Source: Lachnospiraceae bacterium (GTDB lineage Bacteria; Bacillota_A; Clostridia; Lachnospirales; Lachnospiraceae). Taken from it: DNA of 13,648 bases. Positions 7,223 to 13,648 of the stretch are shown here, piece after piece. A program made the position numbers and the translations under genes. Position 1 is the stretch's first letter. The number at the start of each line of letters is the position of its first letter. The stretch covers positions 1-13,648 of the forward strand of contig VSOD01000069.1 in assembly GCA_009774655.1 (NCBI GenBank), written 5' to 3'. Below the pieces are notes generated by a model, which was not told the DNA's origin, searched no databases, and worked only from the letters and a program-made list of their open reading frames with translations.

Positions 7223-10144
7223 CTAATGGAAAAGATACTCGATCTCTCCAAACCGCTGCGCATTCTCTTTGATCTTCTCTTCATTTCCCACAACGCACAG
7301 ACAGTCGTCCTCCATAAAGGCCCGGATATACGCCGCCAGCCCCCGGATCGTATCCGCATCTGCCGCCAGCAGTTCGTCTCTGTTCTTCTGCACCTGCTCA
7401 AACGTATAATGTGTCATATATCCGCTGAGCGAATACAACCCCTTCGCCGAAGGCGTAAGCGGCATATCCATCTCGCTGACCGCGCCGATGATATACTGCG
7501 TCATCGTCCGCTCGTCCGCCTCAAAATGTTCTATATAGTCCGCAGCCTTCTCATAGGCATCTACGGTCTTCTCCAGATTCGGATCCCGGTAGGACACGAA
7601 ATAACTGTCTCCGGACTTGCCGAAGTTGCACATACAGCCGTAGGCCCCGCCTTTGACACGCACCTGTGTCCACAGATAATCATACCCCAGCAGGACGCGA
7701 AGCACACGGAGCGCCCCGTTGTAAGGCAGTCCCTTTTTCTCAAAATTACCCGCGCGGCACACATACTGGATCTGCGCCGAGGACATAAAGCCCTCGTTCC
7801 TTTTCACAGGAACCGGATCGTATCCGGCCGTCTCCACAGGGTCCGTATACAACCCTTCCTTAAATTCCCCGATCAGCGCCTCGATGCCCGCAAGGCCTTC
7901 CTTCTGTGCCGTGTAGTCCACAAGCAGATTCTCCGGCCGGAAAATATACCGGATCACTTTCTGTAAGTTGGAAATCAGTTCTTCCTTCCTGTCTTCAAAC
8001 TCCTTCTCCAGTCCTTCCAGCAGCCGGTAAAAGGGTATCCCGTTGATGTGCTCCAGCACCATCGCCGGTTTGGACAGATACGCCATCGCCCGGCCCGCCG
8101 CCAGCGTATGACCTGCCGACATCATACCTGCCTGCTTGCAGGAACGGGCCTCCGCCACCAGCTCAAAAAGACGTTTTGCATCCGTATAATCCGATCTTGT
8201 CAAAATCTCCGTTGCCAGTGCGAATGCCTGCGGCAGATTCTCATACAATACCTTAACTTTTAAATCCAGCGTCGCCGTATATTTCTGCAGATCCCGTGCG
8301 TCCGTATACGTATTTACCGCCGGGGCGATACCGCCCGTCTGCAGATTGATCTCATTGTACAGCTCACTGTAGCTGTAATGCTCCGTACTTACCAGACCAA
8401 GCACCGTCTTTAAGACACCCACATAAGGGAACAGCTCTTCCGGCACCTGTCTTAAGTCAAACATAAACCGCAGATAACCGATGCCGTTTGTATAGATATC
8501 GTGATACAGAAGTACCGTATCGCCGACCTTCTTCTCCTCATTGACGTAAGGCATGGCTTCCTTCTTCATATCCGCCCGCGATAACAGCGGGATCTTCTCC
8601 AGATCTTCCTTCGCACTGGGCTCTTCCTGATACTGCAAAAGCGCCGCGCTCTCCTGCACGATCCGATCGATCTCCTCTTTGCTCATGGCTGCCTTGCGCA
8701 TTGCAAGCTCCTCGGCAAGCGCCTTCTCCTTCCGGCCCGTCAGCCCCTTCACCGGCTTTACGACTACCACGCTCTTATGCGGATTCCCGATCAGACACTC
8801 CCTGATCATATCTTCATAATAAGACGTCTCCACCGCTTTCTTCAGATCCCGATAGATATCCAGCAGCTCTATCTCTGCAAAAGGCCTGCTGTCGTCATAC
8901 AGCCAGGTCTCCAGCATCTGCAGGCCGTACATAAGCCCTTTCGGATATGATCCGAAATCCGCCTCCCTGTATTTGAACTCGCTGTTGTTCAGACTGGCGC
9001 TGAGAGACTTACGGTCAAGCCCTTTCTCCGCTATCTCCTGCAGCGTCTCCTCTATAATGCGGATAAAGTCCTCCTTCTGCTCTGCATTGGCATTCTTCGC
9101 GATCACGGAAAAATACGGCTGCTTCACCCCCGTATCATACAGACAACTTAAATCCGTCCCGATGCCGGCGTCCAAAAGCGCCTGCTTGACCGGCGCACCC
9201 GGCATCGAGCAGAGCACATCCGCCAGCGCCGCGAACCCGTTGCAGAATTTCGGATCCGGCAGCTCGCCGAGAGAAACGTTGTAGGCCAGATAAGTATTGT
9301 CCTGCTCCGACTCGCTCTCCATAATGGAGTACTCCCGCTCTACATGCAGCATCTCATCAAAAGCAGGCTCCGTCGCCAGCGTGGAATCCACCGCCAGCGC
9401 ATCATATTTCGACAGATATTCCTCGTCGATATACGTAAGCTTCTCCGCCATATCCATATCCCCGTACAGATAGATATAGCTGTTTGACGGATGATAATAT
9501 CTCTGATGAAAAGCCAGAAAATCCTCATAAGTAAGCTCCGGTATCACGTCCGGATCCCCGCCCGACTCCACCGCATACGACGTATGCGGATAAAGCGAAT
9601 TCATGATCTCCCGCTCCAGCACATCATCCGGCGAAGAATAGGCCCCTTTCATCTCACTGTATACCACACCGTTGATGGTCAGCGCGTCGTCCGCACTCTC
9701 CATCTCATAATGCCACGCCTCCTGCCGGAAGATCTTCTCCTCCCGGTAAATATTAGGATGCAGCACCGCATCCAGATAGACGTCCATCAGATTCTGGAAA
9801 TCCTTGTCGTTGCAGCTCGCCACAGGATACACCGTCTTGTCCGGATACGTCATGGCATTCAAAAAGGTGTTCAAAGAGCCCTTGGCCAGCTCAATAAACG
9901 GATCCTTCACCGGAAATTTGTCCGACCCGCAGAGCACCGTATGTTCCACGATATGCGCCACGCCCGTGCTGTCCTTCGGCGGCGTCCGGAATCCGATATA
10001 AAACACCTTATTCTCGTCATCATTCGACAAAAGCGCCACCCTGGCTCCCGTCTTATTATGTCTCAGCAAATAACCGACCGAATTTAAATCCCCGATCGTC
10101 TGCTTCTCGATCACTGTGTAAGCCTGTAACTGTTCTATCTGCAT
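7223..10144 (-). CDS. M16C-family zinc metallopeptidase (PreP/insulinase-like)
   Basis: This 973-residue protein has the presequence-protease (M16C) architecture: two M16 halves joined by the M16C-associated helical linker, forming a chamber that degrades unfolded peptides. The inverted zinc site HIVEH is at 64-68 with the distal glutamate in VVYSEMKG (E164). The C-terminal half carries RVKGGAYG (about 829-836), which in PreP supplies the Arg/Tyr pair that positions substrate, so the enzyme looks catalytically complete. There is no signal peptide or membrane segment, so a cytosolic peptide-clearing role is most likely. The ATG at 10144 is preferred because AAAGGAG lies 12 nt upstream; the frame stays open to 10207, but that stretch overlaps the promoter. 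The gene has its own promoter and begins directly after a terminator. Confidence 0.94.
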   Translation of the reverse strand: MQIEQLQAYTVIEKQTIGDLNSVGYLLRHNKTGARVALLSNDDENKVFYIGFRTPPKDSTGVAHIVEHTVLCGSDKFPVKDPFIELAKGSLNTFLNAMTYPDKTVYPVASCNDKDFQNLMDVYLDAVLHPNIYREEKIFRQEAWHYEMESADDALTINGVVYSEMKGAYSSPDDVLEREIMNSLYPHTSYAVESGGDPDVIPELTYEDFLAFHQRYYHPSNSYIYLYGDMDMAEKLTYIDEEYLSKYDALAVDSTLATEPAFDEMLHVEREYSIMESESEQDNTYLAYNVSLGELPDPKFCNGFAALADVLCSMPGAPVKQALLDAGIGTDLSCLYDTGVKQPYFSVIAKNANAEQKEDFIRIIEETLQEIAEKGLDRKSLSASLNNSEFKYREADFGSYPKGLMYGLQMLETWLYDDSRPFAEIELLDIYRDLKKAVETSYYEDMIRECLIGNPHKSVVVVKPVKGLTGRKEKALAEELAMRKAAMSKEEIDRIVQESAALLQYQEEPSAKEDLEKIPLLSRADMKKEAMPYVNEEKKVGDTVLLYHDIYTNGIGYLRFMFDLRQVPEELFPYVGVLKTVLGLVSTEHYSYSELYNEINLQTGGIAPAVNTYTDARDLQKYTATLDLKVKVLYENLPQAFALATEILTRSDYTDAKRLFELVAEARSCKQAGMMSAGHTLAAGRAMAYLSKPAMVLEHINGIPFYRLLEGLEKEFEDRKEELISNLQKVIRYIFRPENLLVDYTAQKEGLAGIEALIGEFKEGLYTDPVETAGYDPVPVKRNEGFMSSAQIQYVCRAGNFEKKGLPYNGALRVLRVLLGYDYLWTQVRVKGGAYGCMCNFGKSGDSYFVSYRDPNLEKTVDAYEKAADYIEHFEADERTMTQYIIGAVSEMDMPLTPSAKGLYSLSGYMTHYTFEQVQKNRDELLAADADTIRGLAAYIRAFMEDDCLCVVGNEEKIKENAQRFGEIEYLFH

Positions 10145-10197
10145 AATCTGTATAAACTCCTTTCGCTCCTGTATCCTTAACATCACATTTAATGTAT

Positions 10198-10227
10198 AGT
10201 ATACCACCCAAACTAAAATTTAGTAAA
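10198..10227 (-). promoter_or_regulatory. Promoter of the M16C peptidase gene
   Basis: On the minus strand there is -35 TTTACT (10222-10227), an 18-bp spacer and -10 TATACT (10198-10203), with TGG directly before the -10 (10204-10206), an extended -10 element. It lies about 54 nt upstream of the chosen start. This is a good sigma-A type match from sequence alone. Confidence 0.65.
10212..10224. promoter_or_regulatory. 13-bp palindrome inside the M16C promoter
   Basis: ACTAAA-A-TTTAGT is a perfect 6+1+6 palindrome that overlaps the downstream half of the -35 box and the spacer. This is where a repressor dimer would block polymerase. It is AT-rich, so chance is possible. Confidence 0.35.
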
Positions 10228-10228
10228 G

Positions 10229-10256
10229 TAAAAACCGCAGTTATCTATCCTGCGGT
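10229..10256 (-). terminator. Rho-independent terminator of the three-gene unit
   Basis: On the minus strand ACCGCAG - GATAGATAA - CTGCGGT forms a perfect 7-bp GC-rich stem, followed by a run of T. It lies 36 nt after the stop of the 148-residue protein gene and ends 1-2 nt before the -35 box of the next gene, cleanly separating the two units. Confidence 0.85.
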
Positions 10257-10292
10257 CCACCGATTCTCCCGTATACAACATACTTTCTTTAT

Positions 10293-10739
10293 TTAAACAC
10301 TGAAGGTCATCACCGCCAGCTTCGACAACACCAGCTCCTGTACCACGACCCCGCACTTTTTCTTCTGCGCCAGGTTCATCTTCACAAACTCCTCCAGCTT
10401 CATCACCTTACTCTCATAACGCACGCCGCTTCCGCCAGGAAACCGCTTCTTCTCCACCAGCATACTGACCTTGACTCTGGCTTTCAGCTGCTGATAGGTC
10501 CTATAGGAAAACTGTTCCGGCGTCATATAATAAAGCTGGCTCTCCAGCGTCGTCTCCGGATCGGTATCTTTGAGGATATAGTGCTCCACGATGCTCTTAT
10601 ATTTAAACGTGACCATCTCGTCTCCCAGAATCTCCGCGTAGCTGTACTTCGCTCCCAGATACAAAGACCCCGTATCCTGCATGAAATATTTAAAATCCCT
10701 GTTCTGTACTTCTTCTGTCCCGCTCATCTGTTTCTCCAT
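10293..10739 (-). CDS. Conserved-looking protein of unknown function (148 aa)
   Basis: I do not recognise the family. The 148 residues contain no signal peptide, membrane segment or metal-binding cysteine cluster; the composition is that of a soluble mixed alpha/beta protein. The middle is rich in aromatics (KYFMQDTGSLYLGAKYSYAEI, shown here only as residues around 17-37), and the C-terminal third is basic then hydrophobic, ending VVVQELVLSKLAVMTFSV. Translation probably starts at 10739, with AAGGACAG upstream; an ATG four codons later (10727), behind GGAGAAACAG, is a reasonable alternative. It follows the sigma-like gene by 24 nt and is the last gene before the terminator, so it is likely co-expressed with that gene. 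Whether the two proteins act together is unknown. Confidence 0.8.
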   Translation of the reverse strand: MEKQMSGTEEVQNRDFKYFMQDTGSLYLGAKYSYAEILGDEMVTFKYKSIVEHYILKDTDPETTLESQLYYMTPEQFSYRTYQQLKARVKVSMLVEKKRFPGGSGVRYESKVMKLEEFVKMNLAQKKKCGVVVQELVLSKLAVMTFSV

Positions 10740-10763
10740 CGCACCTGTCCTTACCGCTCTTCC

Positions 10764-11558
10764 TCAGTGAAGCAAAGCCTCGATCTTATCCCCGCTCATC
10801 CGGATGGCCTCCTCGATCGACCGTCTGCTCAGACCCGACTCCTGCATCACTTCCTCGATCGTCACCTTCCGGTGCAGCTCCGCATACAGCTCGTTGGCCG
10901 CCTTCGCCACCCTGTTGACCTTATCCAGAATCCGCTGGTCTTTCTTCACTTCTTCCGCGTTCTCCGCAATATATTCCTCCATGGCATCCATGATCATCTT
11001 CCCCAGCATCCCCTCAGCTTCAGAGGCATGTTCGAGCGCGCCCAGCATCGTGACTCCCGCTGCCACCGCCACATTGCCCTCTCCGATCAGATCCTCCAGG
11101 AAGACGCCCTGCCCTGCATAGAGCTTCGCAATCTCCGCCACCTCCGGAAGATACAGCTCCGTCAGCCTGCTTCGCGCGTCCCCGTCTCCGGCCATCGCCG
11201 ACAGTGTGATCGCTTCCCGCTCTCCGGCAGACACCTGCGGCAGCGCCCGCAGCGTTTCCAGATAATGCTCCAGATACTCCTTCTCTTCCGGGGCCAGATA
11301 TTCGTCCGGATCCACCGGCTCCCCGACCCCGATCTTACGCTGATGCAGATAGGCGTAGACCATATCCATCTGCTCTCCGCTTAAGGCCAGCGGCCCGAAG
11401 GCCTCCTCCACCTGCTGCGCCGAGATACAATTTCCCTGCTCCTTCGCCGTATTCTTCACCTGCTCTAAAGTCTTCGCAAATAAGATCTCCTTCTTCTCCG
11501 TACTCACGCCGCTACCATAATCCTTTACGCTTATTTCTGTTTCTGTCGTTATTTTCAT
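10764..11558 (-). CDS. Truncated sigma-70-like protein lacking region 4
   Basis: The 264 residues align by eye with the first two thirds of a primary sigma factor. Residues 30-80 resemble region 1.1 (LEQVKNTAKEQGN ... EQMDMVYAYLHQRKIGV). Residues 94-130 resemble region 1.2 (YLEHYLETLRALPQVSAGER). Residues 131-170 resemble regions 2.1-2.2, with the signature LAGQG-type loop and FLEDLIGEGNVAVAAGV in place of FLDLIQEGNxGLMKAV. Residues 171-200 replace the -10 melting and recognition segment, but the expected FSTYAxWWIRQAI aromatic and arginine residues are absent. Residues 208-258 resemble region 3 (KVTIEEVMQESGLSRRSIEEAI). The protein then stops, with no region 3.2 or region 4. It may bind core RNA polymerase yet be unable to read promoters. 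The ATG at 11558 has almost no Shine-Dalgarno; a GTG at 11507 behind AAAGGA would give 247 residues and keep every domain. Confidence 0.8.
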   Translation of the reverse strand: MKITTETEISVKDYGSGVSTEKKEILFAKTLEQVKNTAKEQGNCISAQQVEEAFGPLALSGEQMDMVYAYLHQRKIGVGEPVDPDEYLAPEEKEYLEHYLETLRALPQVSAGEREAITLSAMAGDGDARSRLTELYLPEVAEIAKLYAGQGVFLEDLIGEGNVAVAAGVTMLGALEHASEAEGMLGKMIMDAMEEYIAENAEEVKKDQRILDKVNRVAKAANELYAELHRKVTIEEVMQESGLSRRSIEEAIRMSGDKIEALLH

Positions 11559-11606
11559 TTATCATGCATTTTCACTACCACGCATTTCCATTATCATGCA
11601 TTTTCG
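11555..11606 (-). repeat. 16-bp tandem repeats and mini-ORFs at the start of the sigma-like gene
   Basis: On the plus strand three 16-bp units adjoin: TTATCATGCATTTTCA (11559-11574), CTACCACGCATTTCCA (11575-11590) and TTATCATGCATTTTCG (11591-11606). Units 1 and 3 share 15 bases exactly. On the minus strand they generate several ATGs. One opens a four-codon frame (11555-11569, M-H-D-K-stop) whose TGA overlaps the ATG of the sigma-like gene as ATGA. This could couple translation at a start that lacks a clear ribosome site, or may be accidental. Confidence 0.55.
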
Positions 11607-11642
11607 TGCCGGCCGGGCGTCTGTGCTTCCCGTCCCCTGCTT

Positions 11643-12512
11643 TTACGGTTTCTGGATATGCGTATGGGTATACAGATGTTCCTCGCAGTACTCATAATTG
11701 CCGTCGCACTTGGAGCAGAACCGGAACTGAAGATTGGGACTGTCCACCTCTGTCCTGCCGCAGATTGCGCATTTATGCTTGGTGATGCCCGTGTTTCGCC
11801 TTACATCCCGCTTAAACTCATGCCGTCTGTGGATCTGCTTCGGATTCAGATGCATCATATTGCGTGAGGTGAAAAAGAATACCACAAAATTGAGCAGCGA
11901 TGCGCCGATCGCAAATTTGTGTTCCACCCCCGGCGACATAAAATCAAACAGCAGCATGACCGCATAAGCGACACCCATCCACTTGACCTTCACCGGTATG
12001 ATAAACATCAGCAGAACCTGTACCTCCGGGAAAGTCGCCGCAAAGGCAAGGAAGATCGACATATTGATATAGTAGGTGCTGAAATATAACGAAGCGTACT
12101 GGAAATAAGGCGCCGCTCCGCCTGCAAGTTGTGCGCCGTTAAACAGATAACGATATCCCATCAAAAGGAAACTGCCTGCGATGGTAAACAGCATCCCCTG
12201 AAAAAGATACACATTATACCGGTAGGTTCCCCATGTCCGTTCCAGCGTCGTGCCTATGGAACAGTAGAAATACAGCATGATGACCGTTAGAAAGATATTG
12301 CCGCTTGAAGGCGGGATCAGGATCCATGTGAACAGCCTCCACACCTGCCCGTGCAGCACCGCATAAGGATCCAGCGTAAGATAACCGTACAGTATGCCCT
12401 GTCCGCCAAACATCTGCAGCACATATCCTACGGCATAGCACATCACCAGCACAAACGAAAGATTGCTGATCGCGTATTTTCCGAATTTACGTTCAAAAGG
12501 ACTCATTTTCAT
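11643..12512 (-). CDS. Rhomboid-fold membrane protein lacking the protease motif, with C-terminal zinc ribbon
   Basis: The 289-residue protein (from the ATG at 12512) has about six hydrophobic segments and rhomboid hallmarks: VWRLFTWILIPPS near 57-69, a long second helix with LYFYCSIGTTLERTWGTYRYN, and FPEVQVLLMFIIPVKVKWMG near 161-180. The catalytic GxSG of TM4 is not present (the equivalent stretch is YINMSIFLAFAATFP), and the C-terminal helix has GVEHKFAIGASLL rather than AHxxGG. It is probably a non-proteolytic, derlin/iRhom-like member. After the membrane part comes a basic linker (HRRHEFKRDVRRN) and a zinc ribbon with C248/C251, C266/C269, C276, H279 and H283, likely cytoplasmic. The start is set by GAAAGGCG about 12 nt upstream; a longer frame reaches 12560 without a ribosome site. 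It is the first gene of a three-gene unit. Confidence 0.85.
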   Translation of the reverse strand: MKMSPFERKFGKYAISNLSFVLVMCYAVGYVLQMFGGQGILYGYLTLDPYAVLHGQVWRLFTWILIPPSSGNIFLTVIMLYFYCSIGTTLERTWGTYRYNVYLFQGMLFTIAGSFLLMGYRYLFNGAQLAGGAAPYFQYASLYFSTYYINMSIFLAFAATFPEVQVLLMFIIPVKVKWMGVAYAVMLLFDFMSPGVEHKFAIGASLLNFVVFFFTSRNMMHLNPKQIHRRHEFKRDVRRNTGITKHKCAICGRTEVDSPNLQFRFCSKCDGNYEYCEEHLYTHTHIQKP

Positions 12513-12581
12513 TTTAACCACACGCCTTTCAAGTATTTTCATCTGCAAAATTGAATACATTTTATGGTACGAACTGCTACT

Positions 12582-12610
12582 ATTCTATCATTCCTCTATT
12601 TAAAAGTAAA
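12582..12610 (-). promoter_or_regulatory. Promoter of the rhomboid-like / sigma-like unit
   Basis: On the minus strand there is -35 TTTACT (12605-12610), a 17-bp spacer and -10 TAGAAT (12582-12587). It lies 70 nt upstream of the chosen start at 12512. Its -35 box is identical to that of the M16C promoter. Confidence 0.55.
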
Positions 12611-12694
12611 CGATACAGCCTCCAAAAATACACAAGTCATAAAAATTTTATAAATACAACCGAAAATCTTAACACTTTACCAACAATTAGCCGA

Positions 12695-12723
12695 TTGCTT
12701 TTTGCAAAATGGTGTCGTATAAT
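12695..12723 (+). promoter_or_regulatory. Promoter of the activator gene
   Basis: There is -35 TTGCTT (12695-12700), a 17-bp spacer and a perfect -10 TATAAT (12718-12723). The spacer contains the 10-bp palindrome TTTTGCAAAA (12700-12709). A second perfect TATAAT occurs at 12753-12758 but has no recognisable -35 at the right distance. Confidence 0.7.
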
Positions 12724-12851
12724 GACAGAGTCCATCAGGCAGTCTTTCCTATTATAATGTGAACGTATGCAGAGAGCACATATTGTGAGAGCCGGCCTGA
12801 CACAGTGTATCGTAAAGATATAGAATAGATATAGAAGGAGTGATATCTGAA

Positions 12852-13648
12852 ATGAGTCAGATGCAGTATACCCTCGGTATTGATATCGGTTCCACGACCG
12901 TGAAGATCGCCGTTCTCGACCAACGGCAGCAGGTACTCTTTTCCGACTATCAAAGACACTTTGCCAACATAAAAGAAACCCTGTCCGACCTGCTGCAGAA
13001 AGCCTACAGCAGGCTGGGCAGCCTGACAGTACATCCCATGATCACCGGCTCCGGCGGTCTCACACTGGCCAACCATCTGGAAATTCCTTTCGTACAGGAA
13101 GTGATCGCCGTCTCCACCTCCCTGCAGACTTTCGCTCCGGTAACGGACGTAGCCATCGAGCTGGGCGGCGAGGACGCCAAGATCATCTACTTCGAAGGCG
13201 GCAACGTGGAGCAGCGCATGAACGGGATCTGTGCCGGCGGTACCGGTTCTTTCATCGACCAGATGGCCTCCCTGCTGCAGACGGATGCGCCGGGCCTCAA
13301 CGAATATGCGAAAAATTACCATTCCCTGTACACCATCGCGGCACGGTGCGGCGTCTTCGCTAAATCCGATATCCAGCCGCTGATCAACGAAGGGGCCACA
13401 AAAGAAGACCTGTCGGCCTCCATTTTTCAGGCTGTGGTAAATCAGACCATCAGCGGTCTTGCCTGCGGCAAGCCGATCAGGGGACACGTGGCCTTTCTGG
13501 GCGGCCCGCTGCACTTTCTGTCGGAGTTGAAGCAGGCTTTTATCCGCACCCTGAAACTGGACGACGAACATATCATCGACCTGGACGACTCCCATCTGTT
13601 CGCAGCCATCGGTTCCGCCCTGAATGCCAAAGAAGACGTCTCCTACAC
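12852..13648 (+). CDS. 2-hydroxyacyl-CoA dehydratase activator-type ATPase, N-terminal 265 codons (cut by window edge)
   Basis: This is an ASKHA-fold ATPase of the BadF/BadG/HgdC activase family, whose characterised members use ATP hydrolysis to push an electron from a [4Fe-4S] cluster into a dehydratase. Visible are the phosphate-binding loop GIDIGSTTVKIAVLD (9-23), TGSGG (65-69), ELGGEDAKIIYFEGG (103-117), GICAGGTGSF with C127, and AARCGVFAKSDIQPLINEG with C166. The two cysteines match those that bridge the cluster between subunits in HgdC. The sequence has the character of the large activase proteins of Clostridia, about 1,400 residues, with a second ASKHA domain, DUF2229 and an HgdB-like part, rather than of the 260-residue HgdC. 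The visible frame is already past the length where HgdC would end, without a stop. The start is supported by AGAAGGAG 11 nt upstream. Its substrate is unknown. Confidence 0.92.
   Translation, partial: MSQMQYTLGIDIGSTTVKIAVLDQRQQVLFSDYQRHFANIKETLSDLLQKAYSRLGSLTVHPMITGSGGLTLANHLEIPFVQEVIAVSTSLQTFAPVTDVAIELGGEDAKIIYFEGGNVEQRMNGICAGGTGSFIDQMASLLQTDAPGLNEYAKNYHSLYTIAARCGVFAKSDIQPLINEGATKEDLSASIFQAVVNQTISGLACGKPIRGHVAFLGGPLHFLSELKQAFIRTLKLDDEHIIDLDDSHLFAAIGSALNAKEDVSY

Larger units (their letters stand above)
12513..12851. other. Divergent intergenic region
   Basis: This 339-bp AT-rich stretch holds no convincing gene on either strand. It contains a minus-strand promoter for the rhomboid-like gene and one, possibly two, plus-strand promoters for the activator gene. 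The plus-strand leader from about 12730 to 12851 has no obvious riboswitch or terminator-like hairpin that I can identify. Confidence 0.7.

Noticed and set aside
7100..7966. Plus-strand reading frame of 288 codons
   Set aside because: It lies mostly opposite the C-terminal part of the M16C peptidase, and its translation is Arg/His/Leu-rich shadow sequence.
10581..11384. Plus-strand reading frame of 267 codons
   Set aside because: It is antisense to the sigma-like gene and its neighbour, with histidine- and arginine-rich composition typical of a shadow frame.
10764..11558. Frameshifted full-length sigma factor
   Set aside because: The 24 nt after the stop lead straight into another gene, and I see no region 4 helix-turn-helix sequence in any nearby frame.
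12753..12758. Second plus-strand promoter based on a perfect TATAAT
   Set aside because: No -35-like hexamer lies 16-18 bp upstream and there is no TG extension, so it is mentioned only as a possibility.
12735..13595. Long minus-strand reading frame (286 codons) opposite the activator gene
   Set aside because: It is antisense to a clear activase with both cluster cysteines, has no family resemblance and no ribosome site; the frame is open because of GC-rich codon usage on the other strand.
1..13648. Mobile element, phage, CRISPR or toxin-antitoxin system
   Set aside because: No transposase, integrase, spaced identical repeats, terminal inverted repeats or recognisable toxin pair was found; gene content is mostly backbone.

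Overview
The window looks like chromosomal backbone of a Gram-positive anaerobe of the class Clostridia, most likely a Lachnospiraceae member. This is inferred from the gene order era-yqzL-recO-glyS-alaS, the single-chain dimeric glycyl-tRNA synthetase, purine-rich Shine-Dalgarno leaders of the AAGGACAG type, a 2-hydroxyacyl-CoA dehydratase-type activator, lipoproteins with classical lipoboxes, and moderately high GC. I see no insertion sequence, phage gene, CRISPR array, tRNA or rRNA. Genus and species cannot be told from the sequence alone.

Layout. Positions 1-12512 are read almost entirely on the minus strand, so the biological order is right to left. (1) 12512-10293: a three-gene unit with a clear promoter (about 12582-12610) and a rho-independent terminator (10229-10256). 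It encodes a rhomboid-fold membrane protein without the protease motif but with a C-terminal zinc ribbon, a truncated sigma-70-like protein, and a 148-residue protein of unknown function. (2) 10227-5933: an extended -10 promoter, immediately behind that terminator, drives a 973-residue M16C (PreP-like) zinc peptidase. It is followed by a DUF4349 membrane lipoprotein. (3) 5780-1: a housekeeping run of era (ribosome assembly GTPase), yqzL, recO (recombination mediator), an unknown lipoprotein, glyS and alaS. alaS runs off the left edge inside its editing domain. Gaps in this last run are short and I see no internal terminator, so much of it is probably co-transcribed.

At the right end transcription turns round. 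A divergent intergenic region (12513-12851) with consensus-like promoters in both directions leads into the plus-strand start of a large CoA-dehydratase-activator-type ATPase that is cut by the window edge.

The translation and repair block is ordinary. The most unusual part is the pseudo-rhomboid / degenerate-sigma / unknown-protein unit. The sigma-like protein keeps recognisable region 1.1, 1.2, 2.1-2.2 and 3 similarity, but it has lost the aromatic/basic -10 recognition segment and all of region 4. It could therefore bind RNA polymerase without being a normal promoter-recognition factor. Several short intergenic tandem repeats (20-bp and 16-bp periods) and small palindromes also lie next to gene starts.
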